From the NCBI GenBank assembly GCA_902776455.1, contig CACYQI010000012.1:1-49807 (forward strand): a DNA stretch of 49,807 bases, given 5' to 3'. Below are positions 40,040 through 48,390 of the stretch, in pieces (the first letter of the stretch is position 1; every line of letters starts with the position of its first letter). Both the position numbers and the translations under genes were made by a program. The DNA comes from an uncultured Bacteroidales bacterium (lineage in GTDB: Bacteria > Bacteroidota > Bacteroidia > Bacteroidales > Bacteroidaceae). A model generated the notes under the pieces. It was not told the origin of the DNA. It was given only the letters and a program-made list of their open reading frames with translations, and searched no databases.

Positions 40040-40340
40040 CGTGCCATCTCTTTCAACACTCCACGTTAAGTCGGCCGATTCTCCACGTTGTGTTGCTTTT
40101 TCCTCCACGTTAACTTTCCCCTTCCTCCTTTCCATTTTCAGCCTCAAAATTTGTTCTGTATGACGGCATTCCATGCCGTCCTGATACTTTCTTAACACAC
40201 CTCCTCAAAATGTCCCTTTGTAACCCATTGATTATCACTGCAAGTTCGTTTTAAGCCCATTTCTTGCGTTTTAGGCTCCAAAGTGCCACCGCATCGAAAA
40301 AACGCCGCCAGAGCGCGTCGCATTGAGAAAAGTCTTTACA
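40040..40340. repeat. 300-bp dispersed repeat, copy 2
   Basis: Same orientation and landmark order as 10630-10935: CAACACTCCACG, TCCTCCACGTTAACTTTC, TTGTTCTGT, hairpin GACGGCAT-TCC-ATGCCGTC (40162-40180), CCTTTGTAA, TTGATTATCA, CCAAAGTGCCAC, CGCGTCGCA then GAAAAG. It stands ahead of the fucosidase 3' end. Confidence 0.7.
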
Positions 40341-40360
40341 AACCCCGCACAGAATGCAGC

Positions 40361-40400
40361 AAGGCCGCTCTGCCCATTTCGGGGCGAAGCGGCCTTTTGC
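40361..40400. terminator. strong hairpin after the fucosidase gene
   Basis: AAGGCCGCT (40361-40369) pairs perfectly with AGCGGCCTT (40388-40396), with an inner GCCC/GGGC pairing. TTTT follows on the plus strand only, so on the fucosidase strand it lacks a good U-tract. Confidence 0.45.
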
Positions 40401-40423
40401 GTGCATGATGTAACGGCAGCGGG

Positions 40424-41818
40424 TCAGCGTCTCTCGCAGTAAACACCCACCTCGGCAATGGAGGCCGTGCCCTTGCACTCCAGGACGGTGAGGCGGACTT
40501 GACTGCCCCAAACGGTCGGGAAGCGATGAATCTTGACCCGCTCCTCGCAGGGGGACTGTCCCTCGAAGAGTGTCTTCCAGCCTTGACTGTCGCGGTACTC
40601 CAGACGATAACGCTGCAGGCGGTTGTCGTCGCTGTCGGTGATAACCACCATGTTGAAGGGCTTTTCCCGTTCGAAGCTGACGCTCCACCAGGGTTCCTTC
40701 ACTTCGCTGTTCGCGTTCCAACAGCTGTTGAAGTCGTCGTCGTTGGCGAAGTCGAAGATGGCATAGTCGTCGCTCCACGAGCCTTCGGACGGGCAGTTCT
40801 TTGCCAGATTGCTGCTGATGATGGGCGCTTCGGCCTGCGGCACGTCGGCCACATGGCCGCGCTTCTTCCATAGCTCGCCTATCTTCTTCAAGGAAGCCAA
40901 AGCGTTGTCGTCCATGAGACCCTCGCGGTTGGGGGCCACGTTCAAGATGAAGGTGCAGTAGGCTTCGCCGTAGGGTTCGATGTTCTTGCGCACCATCTCC
41001 TCGGGGTCCTTCAGCTTGTCCGTCGGGAACGACGTCTTCCAGAACCAACTGCTCTGCAAGGGCAGACAGGCCAGGGCGGGCAGGCGGTTCTGCTGCGTGC
41101 TGATGCGCTGGCCGGCACCCTGTTCGTAGCTCTTGATGTCGGTGTAGAAGAGGGCTTCGCGTGGGTACTTGGCCGCGTTCAAGTCCATCACTAAACATTC
41201 GGGCTGCAACGCCTTGATGTGGCGATAGATGTCTTCGAAGGGAATCTCATCGTAGGAGATGCGGCTCCACGGAGCATCCCATCCGTCGATGATGATAGCG
41301 CCGATGCGTCCGTAGCCCGTGAGAAGCTCGGTCAGCTGGTCCTTTATCATCTGTATGTGCTGCGGGCGAATCATGTGCGGACGCAAGCGGTGGTGCGTGT
41401 CGAGAATGGAGTAGTAGATATAGACCTCCAGCCCTTCGGCACGGAAGGCGTCGGCATATTCGCGCACCACGTCGCGCCGGAGCGGACTGTTCATCACGTT
41501 GTAGTCGGTCGTCTTCGTGTCCCAGATGCAGAAACCGCTGTGGTGCTTGGTCGTCAGACAGCCGTAGGACATGCCTGCAGACTTGGCTGCACGTGCCCAT
41601 TGGCTGCAGTCCAGACGCGTTGGATTGAAGCGCTCGGCGGGTGCATCGGGGTCGGGCCAGTCCTGGTCGCAGAACGTCGGCATGTTGAAATGAATGAACA
41701 TGCCGAACCTGCGGTCTATGAACTCCTGCTGCAACTGGTGGAGCGTCTTCTGCTGGGCACCGATGGCCAAAGCCACAGACACAAGCATCAGGCTCAGGAT
41801 GATTCTGTGTTTCCTCAT
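40424..41818 (-). CDS. GH29 alpha-L-fucosidase with C-terminal discoidin-like domain
   Basis: A 464-residue exported hydrolase: signal peptide MRKHRIILSLMLVSVALAIGA, then the GH29 barrel (FGMFIHFNMPTF 38-49, CLTTKHHSGFCIWDTKTTDYN 87-107, IIIDGW with probable nucleophile D178). A C-terminal F5/8 type C-like region begins near 345 (ISSNLAKNCPSEGSWSDDYAIFDFANDDDFNSCWNANSE). It removes alpha-linked fucose from glycans such as mucins or plant polymers. It follows the GGGtGRT operon terminator, so it needs its own promoter; no TAnnTTTG box is evident in the 22 bases between. Confidence 0.92.
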   Translation of the reverse strand: MRKHRIILSLMLVSVALAIGAQQKTLHQLQQEFIDRRFGMFIHFNMPTFCDQDWPDPDAPAERFNPTRLDCSQWARAAKSAGMSYGCLTTKHHSGFCIWDTKTTDYNVMNSPLRRDVVREYADAFRAEGLEVYIYYSILDTHHRLRPHMIRPQHIQMIKDQLTELLTGYGRIGAIIIDGWDAPWSRISYDEIPFEDIYRHIKALQPECLVMDLNAAKYPREALFYTDIKSYEQGAGQRISTQQNRLPALACLPLQSSWFWKTSFPTDKLKDPEEMVRKNIEPYGEAYCTFILNVAPNREGLMDDNALASLKKIGELWKKRGHVADVPQAEAPIISSNLAKNCPSEGSWSDDYAIFDFANDDDFNSCWNANSEVKEPWWSVSFEREKPFNMVVITDSDDNRLQRYRLEYRDSQGWKTLFEGQSPCEERVKIHRFPTVWGSQVRLTVLECKGTASIAEVGVYCERR

Positions 41819-41840
41819 AATATATATAATGTATCTATTC

Positions 41841-41878
41841 TAAAAGAGGGTGTGCCTTCTGATGGAGACACACCCTCT
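41841..41878 (-). terminator. intrinsic terminator of the GGGtGRT operon
   Basis: AGAGGGTGTG (41845-41854) pairs perfectly with CACACCCTCT (41869-41878). On the minus strand the hairpin is followed by TTTTAG. It lies 23 bases after the GGGtGRT stop. Confidence 0.8.
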
Positions 41879-41900
41879 CGCTCGTTTTTGCAAGATGTGA

Positions 41901-42920
41901 TTACTTCTTGTTCAGGTAGAGATCGGCCTGTACTGCACAAGCAACGGAGCAGCCTACCATCGGGTTGTTGCCGATGCCCAGGAAGCCCATCATCTCCACG
42001 TGAGCGGGAACGGAGCTTGAACCTGCAAACTGAGCGTCAGAGTGCATGCGGCCCAGCGTGTCGGTCATGCCGTAGCTGGCAGGACCTGCAGCCATGTTGT
42101 CGGGATGAAGCGTACGACCTGTGCCGCCGCCGCTGGCTACGCTGAAGTAAGCCTTACCTGCACGGATACGCTCCTTCTTGTAGGTGCCTGCAACGGGGTG
42201 CTGGAAGCGGGTCGGGTTCGTAGAGTTACCTGTGATGCTCACGTCAACGTCTTCCTTCCAAAGGATAGCTACGCCTTCGCGAACGTCGTCGGCTCCATAG
42301 CAGTTGACGGCAGCACGAGGACCGTTGCTGTAAGGAATGCGCTTCACTTCCTTCAGCTCGCCTGTGAAGTAGTCGAACTGTGTCTGCACGTAGGTGAAGC
42401 CGTTGATGCGGCTGATAATCATGGCTGCGTCCTTGCCCAGACCGTTGAGGATGCAACGCAGGGGCTTGTCGGCTGGTCTTGACTTGTTGGCCATCTGAGC
42501 AATCTTGATGGCACCTTCGGCAGCTGCGAAGCTCTCGTGACCAGCCAGGAAAGCAAAGCACTTCGTCTCGGGGCTGAGCAGACGGGCTGCCAGCTCGCCG
42601 TGGCCAATGCCGACCTTGCGGTCGTCGGCAACGGAGCCGGGGATGCAGAAGCTCTGCAGACCTTCACCAATATAGTTGGCGGCCTCTACGGCATCCTTTG
42701 CCTTCTCCTTCAGAGCGATAGCGGTGCCTACAACGTAAGCCCACTTAGCGTTCTCGAAGCATATCATCTGTGTCTCCTCACAAGTCTTGTAAGGGTCGAG
42801 GCCTGCAGCCTCACATATCTGGTTGGCCTCTTCGATAGAAGCAATACCATGTTTGTTCAAGCAAGCAAGAATCTGCTTGATTCGACGGTCTTGTGACTCG
42901 AATTTAACTTCTCTAATCAT
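41901..42920 (-). CDS. GGGtGRT protein
   Basis: A 339-residue protein carrying the name-giving GGGTGRT (264-270), within a region conserved in this family (YFSVASGGGTGRTLHPDNMAAGPASYGMTDTLGRMHSD). Its function is unknown; it has many cysteines (C20, C36, C47, C54, C92, C121, C156, C207, plus a C-terminal pair near VGCSVACAV). No signal peptide. It follows the NifU-like gene by 20 bp, and this pairing is the usual one, suggesting an iron-sulphur or metal-linked enzyme. A strong terminator ends the operon. Confidence 0.9.
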   Translation of the reverse strand: MIREVKFESQDRRIKQILACLNKHGIASIEEANQICEAAGLDPYKTCEETQMICFENAKWAYVVGTAIALKEKAKDAVEAANYIGEGLQSFCIPGSVADDRKVGIGHGELAARLLSPETKCFAFLAGHESFAAAEGAIKIAQMANKSRPADKPLRCILNGLGKDAAMIISRINGFTYVQTQFDYFTGELKEVKRIPYSNGPRAAVNCYGADDVREGVAILWKEDVDVSITGNSTNPTRFQHPVAGTYKKERIRAGKAYFSVASGGGTGRTLHPDNMAAGPASYGMTDTLGRMHSDAQFAGSSSVPAHVEMMGFLGIGNNPMVGCSVACAVQADLYLNKK

Positions 42921-42940
42921 AATGTATTCCTCCTATTCTT

Positions 42941-43642
42941 TTATTCCTTGCGGGGATCGATTGATTTAACTGCACCGTCCTCGGCCTTTGTGCGACCGTA
43001 AGTGCCAGTGACACTCTTCAGGGCCTCGTCGGCAGGAACGCCTTTCTTGATGGCATCCATGAACTTGCCCATGTGAACGAACTCGTAACCGCAGACCTGG
43101 TCATCCTTGTCGAGGAACATCTTGGTGATGTAGCCCTCGGTGAGCTGCAGGTAGCGTGTGCCCTTGACCTTCGTACCATAGAGGGTACCGGTCTGGCTGA
43201 TGAGGCCCTTGCCGAGGTCTTCGAGGCCGGCACCAATCATCAGGCCACCTTCCGAGAAGGCGCTCTGTGTGCGACCATAGACAATCTGGAGGAAAAGCTC
43301 GCGCATAGCGGTGTTGATAGCGTCGCAAACCAGGTCGGTGTTCAGCGCCTCGAGGATGGTCTTGCCGGGGAGAATCTCACTTGCCATAGCAGCAGAATGA
43401 GTCATGCCGGAGCAACCGATAGTCTCTACGAGAGCTTCTTCGATAACGCCGTCCTTCACGTTGAGCGTCAGCTTGCAAGCACCCTGCTGAGGAGCGCACC
43501 AGCCAATGCCGTGAGTCAGACCGCTGATGTCCTTGATTTCTTTTGCCTGAACCCACTTGCCCTCTTCAGGGATGGGAGCAGGACCATGGTTGGGACCCTT
43601 GGCCACACAACACATGTTCTGTACTTCGTGTGAATAAACCAT
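42941..43642 (-). CDS. NifU-like iron-sulphur cluster scaffold-type protein
   Basis: A 233-residue protein whose first 120 residues follow the NifU/IscU fold: GIGWCAPQQGACKL (C49, C56), VETIGCSGMTHSAAMASEIL (C77) and DLVCDAI (C106) correspond to the cluster-ligand regions. The C-terminal half (120-233) is specific to the partners of GGGtGRT proteins (YGTKVKGTRYLQLTEGYITKMFLDKDDQVCGYEFVHMGKFMDAIKKG). It differs from housekeeping IscU in lacking a standard NPxCGD motif, so assembly of a special cluster, or binding to the partner, is an inference. It is first gene of a two-gene operon. Confidence 0.85.
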   Translation of the reverse strand: MVYSHEVQNMCCVAKGPNHGPAPIPEEGKWVQAKEIKDISGLTHGIGWCAPQQGACKLTLNVKDGVIEEALVETIGCSGMTHSAAMASEILPGKTILEALNTDLVCDAINTAMRELFLQIVYGRTQSAFSEGGLMIGAGLEDLGKGLISQTGTLYGTKVKGTRYLQLTEGYITKMFLDKDDQVCGYEFVHMGKFMDAIKKGVPADEALKSVTGTYGRTKAEDGAVKSIDPRKE

Positions 43643-43691
43643 AGATAAATAAAGTTTAAAAATTATAAAGTTTAAAAGTTAAATATGTTTT

Positions 43692-43763
43692 CGTTGTTTC
43701 GTTATGACGTTATTTCGTTATTACGTTGTTTCGTTATCACGTTATATCGTTATTCCGTTATGA
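43692..43763. repeat. 8-bp tandem array CGTTNNNN, nine units
   Basis: Nine contiguous 8-bp units (CGTTGTTT, CGTTATGA, CGTTATTT, CGTTATTA and so on) between dapA and the NifU-like gene, the same unit and the same unit number as at 19807-19878. Confidence 0.8.
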
Positions 43764-43796
43764 CGATATGTTCTCCCCCTAAAGGGGGCCGGGGGG

Positions 43797-44684
43797 TCAA
43801 TATCCCAACTCCTTCACTATCTGGCTTATCTTCTCCATCGTGGTGAGTCGAGTGGGGACGAGGGGCAGACGGAGTACGTTCTGTATCATTCCCATCTCGC
43901 TGAGCATGGCCTTCACGCCGGCTGGGTTGCCATCGACGAAGAGCAGTTTGAACAGCTCCGTGAACTTGTGGTGAATGGTCAGCGACGAACTGTACTCTCC
44001 TCTGAGAGCAAGTCGAACCATGCGACTGAACTCGGCTGGCAAGGCGTTGCCAATCACGCTGATGACGCCTACTGCCCCAAGGGTGATGAGGGGGAAGGTG
44101 ATGCCATCGTCGCCGCTGATGACGTCGAAGTGCTGCGGCTTGTTCTTGATGATGTCGTCCATCTGCGTGATGTTGCCGCTTGCCTCCTTGATGGCCACGA
44201 TGTTCTCGAACTCGCGGGCCAGTCGGAGCGTCGTCTCAGCCGTCATGTTCACACCCGTTCTGCCGGGCACGTTGTAGAGCACGACAGGTACAGGGCTGAC
44301 CTTTGCTATGGCTGCGAAGTGTTGGTAGAGGCCTTCTTGCGAGGGCTTGTTGTAGTATGGACAGACGCTCAGCACGCCGTCGATACCCTTCCAATCTTCG
44401 TTTTGTAACTCATCTAAGATGGCAGCCGTGTTGTTGCCGCCGCACCCCATCAGCAGGGGCACACGACCGGCCACACGTTCCACCAAATGTTCCTTCAACA
44501 ATCTTTTCTCTTCGCGGCTCAGCGTAGGCGTCTCAGCTGTGGTGCCCATGATGCAGAGGAAGTCAGCCCTCCCCTTTATCTGGTACTCCACCAGTCGGTC
44601 GAGTGCGTCGAAATCGATGCTCCCGTCCGTCTTGAAGGGAGTGATGAGGGCAATGCCGAGGCCGCGGAACTTATTTTGTGCCAT
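43797..44684 (-). CDS. dapA: 4-hydroxy-tetrahydrodipicolinate synthase
   Basis: A 295-residue cytoplasmic lyase joining pyruvate and aspartate semialdehyde on the route to lysine and diaminopimelate. Conserved parts are GTTAETPTL (48-56), the catalytic Tyr in LYNVPGRTG (Y137) and the Schiff-base Lys in IVAIKEASG (K166). Length is normal. A Bacteroidota promoter lies about 170 bp upstream, leaving a long A/T-rich leader. A CCCCCTAAAGGGGG repeat lies a few bases after the stop. Confidence 0.96.
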   Translation of the reverse strand: MAQNKFRGLGIALITPFKTDGSIDFDALDRLVEYQIKGRADFLCIMGTTAETPTLSREEKRLLKEHLVERVAGRVPLLMGCGGNNTAAILDELQNEDWKGIDGVLSVCPYYNKPSQEGLYQHFAAIAKVSPVPVVLYNVPGRTGVNMTAETTLRLAREFENIVAIKEASGNITQMDDIIKNKPQHFDVISGDDGITFPLITLGAVGVISVIGNALPAEFSRMVRLALRGEYSSSLTIHHKFTELFKLLFVDGNPAGVKAMLSEMGMIQNVLRLPLVPTRLTTMEKISQIVKELGY

Positions 44685-44854
44685 ACAGTTTGCATCGAAT
44701 TAGAAAATAAGATATTTAGAGAATTAGATATTGTAAGATTCAAAGAATTAGAAAAGCCTATAGCCTTCCCGTTCTTATTTCCTACATTTCTTATTTCCTT
44801 ATTTTCTCAGTATCTGCATTTCTAATTGTCTTATTCTTTATTTTATTCGCGCTG

Positions 44855-44885
44855 CAAAGATACGAAAAAACTGGCGAATCACAAA
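44855..44885 (-). promoter_or_regulatory. dapA promoter
   Basis: Minus strand: TTTG (44882-44885), 19 bases, TATCTTTG (44855-44862). It precedes the ATG by about 170 bases of A/T-rich leader. A 20-bp element shared with the serine hydrolase promoter region lies just upstream (44898-44917). Confidence 0.75.
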
Positions 44886-44897
44886 ATGAAAAACCAA

Positions 44898-44917
44898 AAA
44901 GTTTTACTTTTTTATTT
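44898..44917. repeat. 20-bp element shared with 49694-49713
   Basis: AAAGTTTTACTTTTTTATTT is identical at both sites, and the similarity extends about 15-20 bases to the left in each. Each stands upstream of a minus-strand promoter (dapA, serine hydrolase). Confidence 0.7.
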
Positions 44918-44951
44918 CCGCGTGCAAAGGTCGTTGTTTTTATGGATAATA

Positions 44952-47000
44952 CTATAACTTAAACCTCATCGGCCTATATTCATACTCTGCACACTCCCAT
45001 ACCCATTGCACAACTTGTCTAGTAAGGTTCAGTCGATTAACAGGGTCTTTAATCAGACTTATTTCAAACGTATCTTTGTTTTGATAAACTAAAGCAAGAT
45101 AGTAGTTTCCTGGTTTATATTGTGCAGCCGCAAATTCGTTGTTTGTCATTCGGAACTTTTGCCCAACATAGTCAATGGATTTCACCTCTATATAAATGTT
45201 TTTACCGTTAGGATCACTTCCTTCCAAGTCGAATCCGAGGTTTTGCTTACTTACATCCTTAAGCCTGAATCCATTAGCATTTAATGCAGCTAATGTGTTT
45301 TCTTCGGCACTTCTCCATTTTTGAATGCCTTCATTATTCGCAATCTGTTTTGAAGAGGATTCTGCATCGTTAAACCACTGAGAAACACTTGTTGGATTAT
45401 AAGATTCCTCATTATCATAGTTATCGATGCCATCGCCTTGAAAGCTATCTTCATCTTCACAGAACTGTATCTCATTTATTTTGTTCAACCCCATCTTTTT
45501 TAAGAACTGGCTTATGTCATTTTGGGAAATACCATTGTCTGCCAACAGTTGTATATAACTCTCGTCAATTTCGTCTTTAGTCTCATTTATTTCCTTTAGT
45601 GAACATAGCCTTCCATTCGACATAACCAACTCGATTGTAGTTAAAGAAGTCAATTTACGGTTCATTAAGACTTCCTTTATACCGGCAGCTAATATCTGAG
45701 CATGTCCCAATACTGATATGTCGGAGTGACTAACTTTATTAATCAGCGTTTCTAAAACTTCTGGTTTGTTTCCCAAATATCTTAAGAAATCATTCAATCC
45801 TAAAACTTCACTACATTCTGGGGCAATATACGGCAAATTTGAATTTGCCATAATCTTGGCAAAATCTTCTGCATTTAACCAAGACGGAGCCAATTTGATA
45901 TCTGAAAGTTCTTTGCCAAAAGCATCTTTGATGTTTTTAGCAAATTCTTTTTCAAATGATTGTTTCGATAATTGAATTAATTTCAAATCAAAATAAGGCA
46001 TCAATGCATCAGCAATAGCCCTATCCTTATTGTCTAATGCATGTTTTAACAAGGAAGCATAAAGCTTACAGAAATTAGAGATGACCTGTATTGTGGTCTC
46101 ATCCATTATCAAATGCCTGCGGGATGGATCTGTACTGAAATCACCATTTACCACAATACCCAATCCACAACTATCTTCTGTTGGAAGGAAAGCATGGATA
46201 ATCGCTTCGTTTTTAGATAGTCTCAATATCTTTCCGTTATTCATCGAGAAAGCTATGCTACAATTTGAGTCTGAACACACAAACCAATTTGATATAGCTT
46301 CAGTTGTAGAAACTCTTAAATAACGTCCCTTTTCATTTTCGTCTATTTGAGCAATGTTTGCAGTTACGCTTTTGCTTAAGTGTATGGTAATAGTCTGAAT
46401 GCTATTCAAGAATAGTAGTGTTGTACTGGCAAACGATGTGTATTCTTCATCTATTTGATTAGCCAATACACCCGTGAAAATAAAGATAGTTTCAAATCCC
46501 TCATCCTGCATTCTTTTTATTTCATCAGACAATTTCTGTCTTAATGACTTATCCAATTCGTGAGGAATCCTTATCAAGGGAACCTTTGGTGCCTGTGGAA
46601 CGATTTGTTTGGACAATTCTTTTGAGAATGTAATTTCAAAGCCGCCACTTATCAGGTGTACCTCTTTTGCGAAACTGACTACAGACTTGAAGCCGATTCC
46701 TCTATATCCAATTGTTGTTCCTCTAACCTTGTTAGATGAAGCACTACGGCAAAGACTTTCCAAATCATTTATGTTAAATGGCCGTCCATTATTGGCTACG
46801 AACAAATAATCTCCAGAGCGCTTAACATAAAACTTTGTTGCTTTAGCGTCATCTGCATTCTGCAGTAGCTCAATAAATGAACGGCTATTATAACTCTCTG
46901 ATACGTATGCTTCCAAACCTGCCAAGTCTGACAATAGCATAGGAGAACTCTTTGCTTCAGCAATAAGCGATTCTCTCAATTTAGATAGTTCTTTGTTCAT
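44952..47000 (-). CDS. sacsin/Hsp90-like ATPase with C-terminal DUF3883 nuclease-like domain
   Basis: A 682-residue protein. The N-terminus is a GHKL-type ATPase of the sacsin kind: N-box ELLQNADDA (44-52), VANNGRPF (68-75), and IGYRGIGFKSV (97-107) as the glycine-rich lid. The middle (about 130-550) is unrecognised. The C-terminus is DUF3883 (about 556-650) with LGFDLEG and IYIEVKS (D591, E605, K607), the D...ExK pattern of restriction-type nucleases. This pairing occurs in proteins from defence islands, and plant NO VEIN protein has a similar layout. DNA is markedly A/T-rich compared with neighbours. Its start overlaps the preceding gene by four bases (ATGA). It probably senses or opens a substrate with ATP and cuts nucleic acid; this is inferred. 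Confidence 0.85.
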   Translation of the reverse strand: MNKELSKLRESLIAEAKSSPMLLSDLAGLEAYVSESYNSRSFIELLQNADDAKATKFYVKRSGDYLFVANNGRPFNINDLESLCRSASSNKVRGTTIGYRGIGFKSVVSFAKEVHLISGGFEITFSKELSKQIVPQAPKVPLIRIPHELDKSLRQKLSDEIKRMQDEGFETIFIFTGVLANQIDEEYTSFASTTLLFLNSIQTITIHLSKSVTANIAQIDENEKGRYLRVSTTEAISNWFVCSDSNCSIAFSMNNGKILRLSKNEAIIHAFLPTEDSCGLGIVVNGDFSTDPSRRHLIMDETTIQVISNFCKLYASLLKHALDNKDRAIADALMPYFDLKLIQLSKQSFEKEFAKNIKDAFGKELSDIKLAPSWLNAEDFAKIMANSNLPYIAPECSEVLGLNDFLRYLGNKPEVLETLINKVSHSDISVLGHAQILAAGIKEVLMNRKLTSLTTIELVMSNGRLCSLKEINETKDEIDESYIQLLADNGISQNDISQFLKKMGLNKINEIQFCEDEDSFQGDGIDNYDNEESYNPTSVSQWFNDAESSSKQIANNEGIQKWRSAEENTLAALNANGFRLKDVSKQNLGFDLEGSDPNGKNIYIEVKSIDYVGQKFRMTNNEFAAAQYKPGNYYLALVYQNKDTFEISLIKDPVNRLNLTRQVVQWVWECAEYEYRPMRFKL

Positions 47001-47689
47001 CGCGTAGGATATATTCTTATTTTACTGATCTCGTCTACAGTAATATCAAGTTTCATAGTTCCAAAATGAAAAACTTCAAATCCTTTAAAATCACTTGAGG
47101 ATAGGCTTCTAAAAAATACAATATCATTATCTGAGTCATATATGGCGACCTCAATAGTAATTCTACTTTCTTTTACTTTCCCATCTAAGGATAAAACCTC
47201 GCAAAACAAGTCCAAAGAATTCTCATCCTCCACCTTAACCGAAAAGTTTTGAAGAGTAATTCCTGATTGCTCCTCTATTGCCTCAAAATGTTCGATTTTA
47301 CTCTTTAGACTCCTATTGTAAGTACTTCTTTCTTTAGATTCTGTTATCCACCATTGGCCACGTTCTCTAATTAATCTTATTGAAGCAAATCTTCCTTCAT
47401 TTATTTCTAATTCTATTCTATCACCATCGTATGCTTGGGTAATCTCTTCATAAGTATAATCAAAATCGAAGAAAGTATTATCTGGTATAATTTCTTGTGG
47501 AGCCCATACTTTTTTTAATCCATATTTTATAGAAATATAGTCAAGCCTGACCTGAATTTTTTTCTTCTGGTCATTGAAGTTTGTAACACGAAGAAGCAAT
47601 CTAAAAGGGGAAGAATATCCTGCCCTATACTCTTCTTTAATTATCTCAAAAGAGATTCCATTATATAATTTGTCTTTTAACAGTTCCAT
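46997..47689 (-). CDS. unrecognised protein in the sacsin/DUF3883 cassette (230 residues)
   Basis: No family is recognised. The protein is soluble with no signal peptide or membrane helix. Predicted strands alternate (FRLLLRVTNFNDQKKKIQVRLDYISIKYG; ITLQNFSVKVEDENSLDLFCEVLSLDG; FEVFHFGTMKLDITVDEISKIRIYP), suggesting two beta-sandwich domains separated by a charged helix (KERSTYNRSLKSKIEHFEAIEEQSG, about 119-143). Its stop overlaps the ATPase start (ATGA), so the two should be made in fixed ratio and may form a complex, perhaps as a target-recognition subunit. A/T-rich like its neighbours. Confidence 0.8.
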   Translation of the reverse strand: MELLKDKLYNGISFEIIKEEYRAGYSSPFRLLLRVTNFNDQKKKIQVRLDYISIKYGLKKVWAPQEIIPDNTFFDFDYTYEEITQAYDGDRIELEINEGRFASIRLIRERGQWWITESKERSTYNRSLKSKIEHFEAIEEQSGITLQNFSVKVEDENSLDLFCEVLSLDGKVKESRITIEVAIYDSDNDIVFFRSLSSSDFKGFEVFHFGTMKLDITVDEISKIRIYPTR

Positions 47690-47704
47690 AACAACATATT
47701 TTTG

Positions 47705-48145
47705 TTATCTATAATATTTGCTAATTTCTTTGCTAACATAGTTTTTAATCTGTTCTATATCTTCATCTTGTGGAATAACATCATATTGAAATGTCTTTTC
47801 AATCATGTCTATTTTGTATGAATCTTTTCCAAAACTAATTTTGAAAGAGTAGAGTTCTCCAGTATTATCACAGATACAATATTCAATGTGTTTGGCATTA
47901 GTTATGTAATCAAATAACATTTGGGTGTTTTTATTATAAGGTGTTTGAGGCGTAATCTCTAAAACTTGTTCGTTAATGGTGCGTCCTCTCATTATACCAT
48001 TATGCTTTTGTATTAATATGCAGATATACAGAGATGGATTAATTGTTGTTAATATCCCTTCCAGCGTTGACTTTAAAGGAAATATAACATTTTGAATGAT
48101 ACTCCAATTCTCCGAATGAAGAACGTTATAGTCTAAATATTCCAT
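47705..48145 (-). CDS. unrecognised first gene of the sacsin/DUF3883 cassette (146 residues)
   Basis: No family is recognised. A soluble, acidic protein with a mixed alpha/beta pattern (STLEGILTTINPSLYICILIQ, AKHIEYCICDNTGELYSFKISFG) and a helical end (EDIEQIKNYVSKEISKYYR). No signal peptide or membrane helix. It starts the operon, 57 bases after a good promoter box, and ends 15 bp before the next gene. Being first and small, it may be a regulator, inhibitor or recognition subunit; nothing in the sequence decides this. Confidence 0.75.
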   Translation of the reverse strand: MEYLDYNVLHSENWSIIQNVIFPLKSTLEGILTTINPSLYICILIQKHNGIMRGRTINEQVLEITPQTPYNKNTQMLFDYITNAKHIEYCICDNTGELYSFKISFGKDSYKIDMIEKTFQYDVIPQDEDIEQIKNYVSKEISKYYR

Positions 48146-48201
48146 GCTCTAATAATTCATAAATGAATCACTATTGTTCAATATATATATTAATTCCCTT
48201 G

Positions 48202-48232
48202 CAAATATACAAAGTTTTCCCTTAGGTACAAA
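48202..48232 (-). promoter_or_regulatory. promoter of the sacsin/DUF3883 cassette
   Basis: Minus strand: TTTG (48229-48232), 19 bases, TATATTTG (48202-48209): consensus Bacteroidota promoter, 57 bases before the first ATG. It indicates that the three genes are an active, self-contained operon. Confidence 0.8.
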
Positions 48233-48300
48233 AGATATCCCCTACTTTTTTGATGAAAACTCACTAATCCCTCGGAAACGAGAAGAAATGAAAACACTCG

Positions 48301-48390
48301 TCACTCGTCACCAAGGCTGTGTAATTCGTTATAAGACAATGAGATCAAAGGGTGACGAGTGGGTGACGAGTGGGTGACAGTACTGTCACC
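48301..48390. repeat. GTGACGAGT inverted repeat and 18-bp palindrome
   Basis: ACTCGTCACTCGTCACC (about 48297-48313) and GGGTGACGAGTGGGTGACGA (48351 onward) are complementary words; GGTGACAGTACTGTCACC (48373-48390) is a perfect palindrome. It lies 70-180 bp upstream of the cassette promoter. Confidence 0.7.

Larger units (their letters stand above)
39656..40423. other. intergenic repeat region
   Basis: A 768-bp gap without a convincing gene. It contains the duplicated promoter segment (39682-39828), copy C of the multi-hairpin repeat (39841-39935), copy 2 of the 300-bp repeat (40040-40340), and a strong hairpin (40361-40396) 27 bp from the fucosidase stop. Confidence 0.75.
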
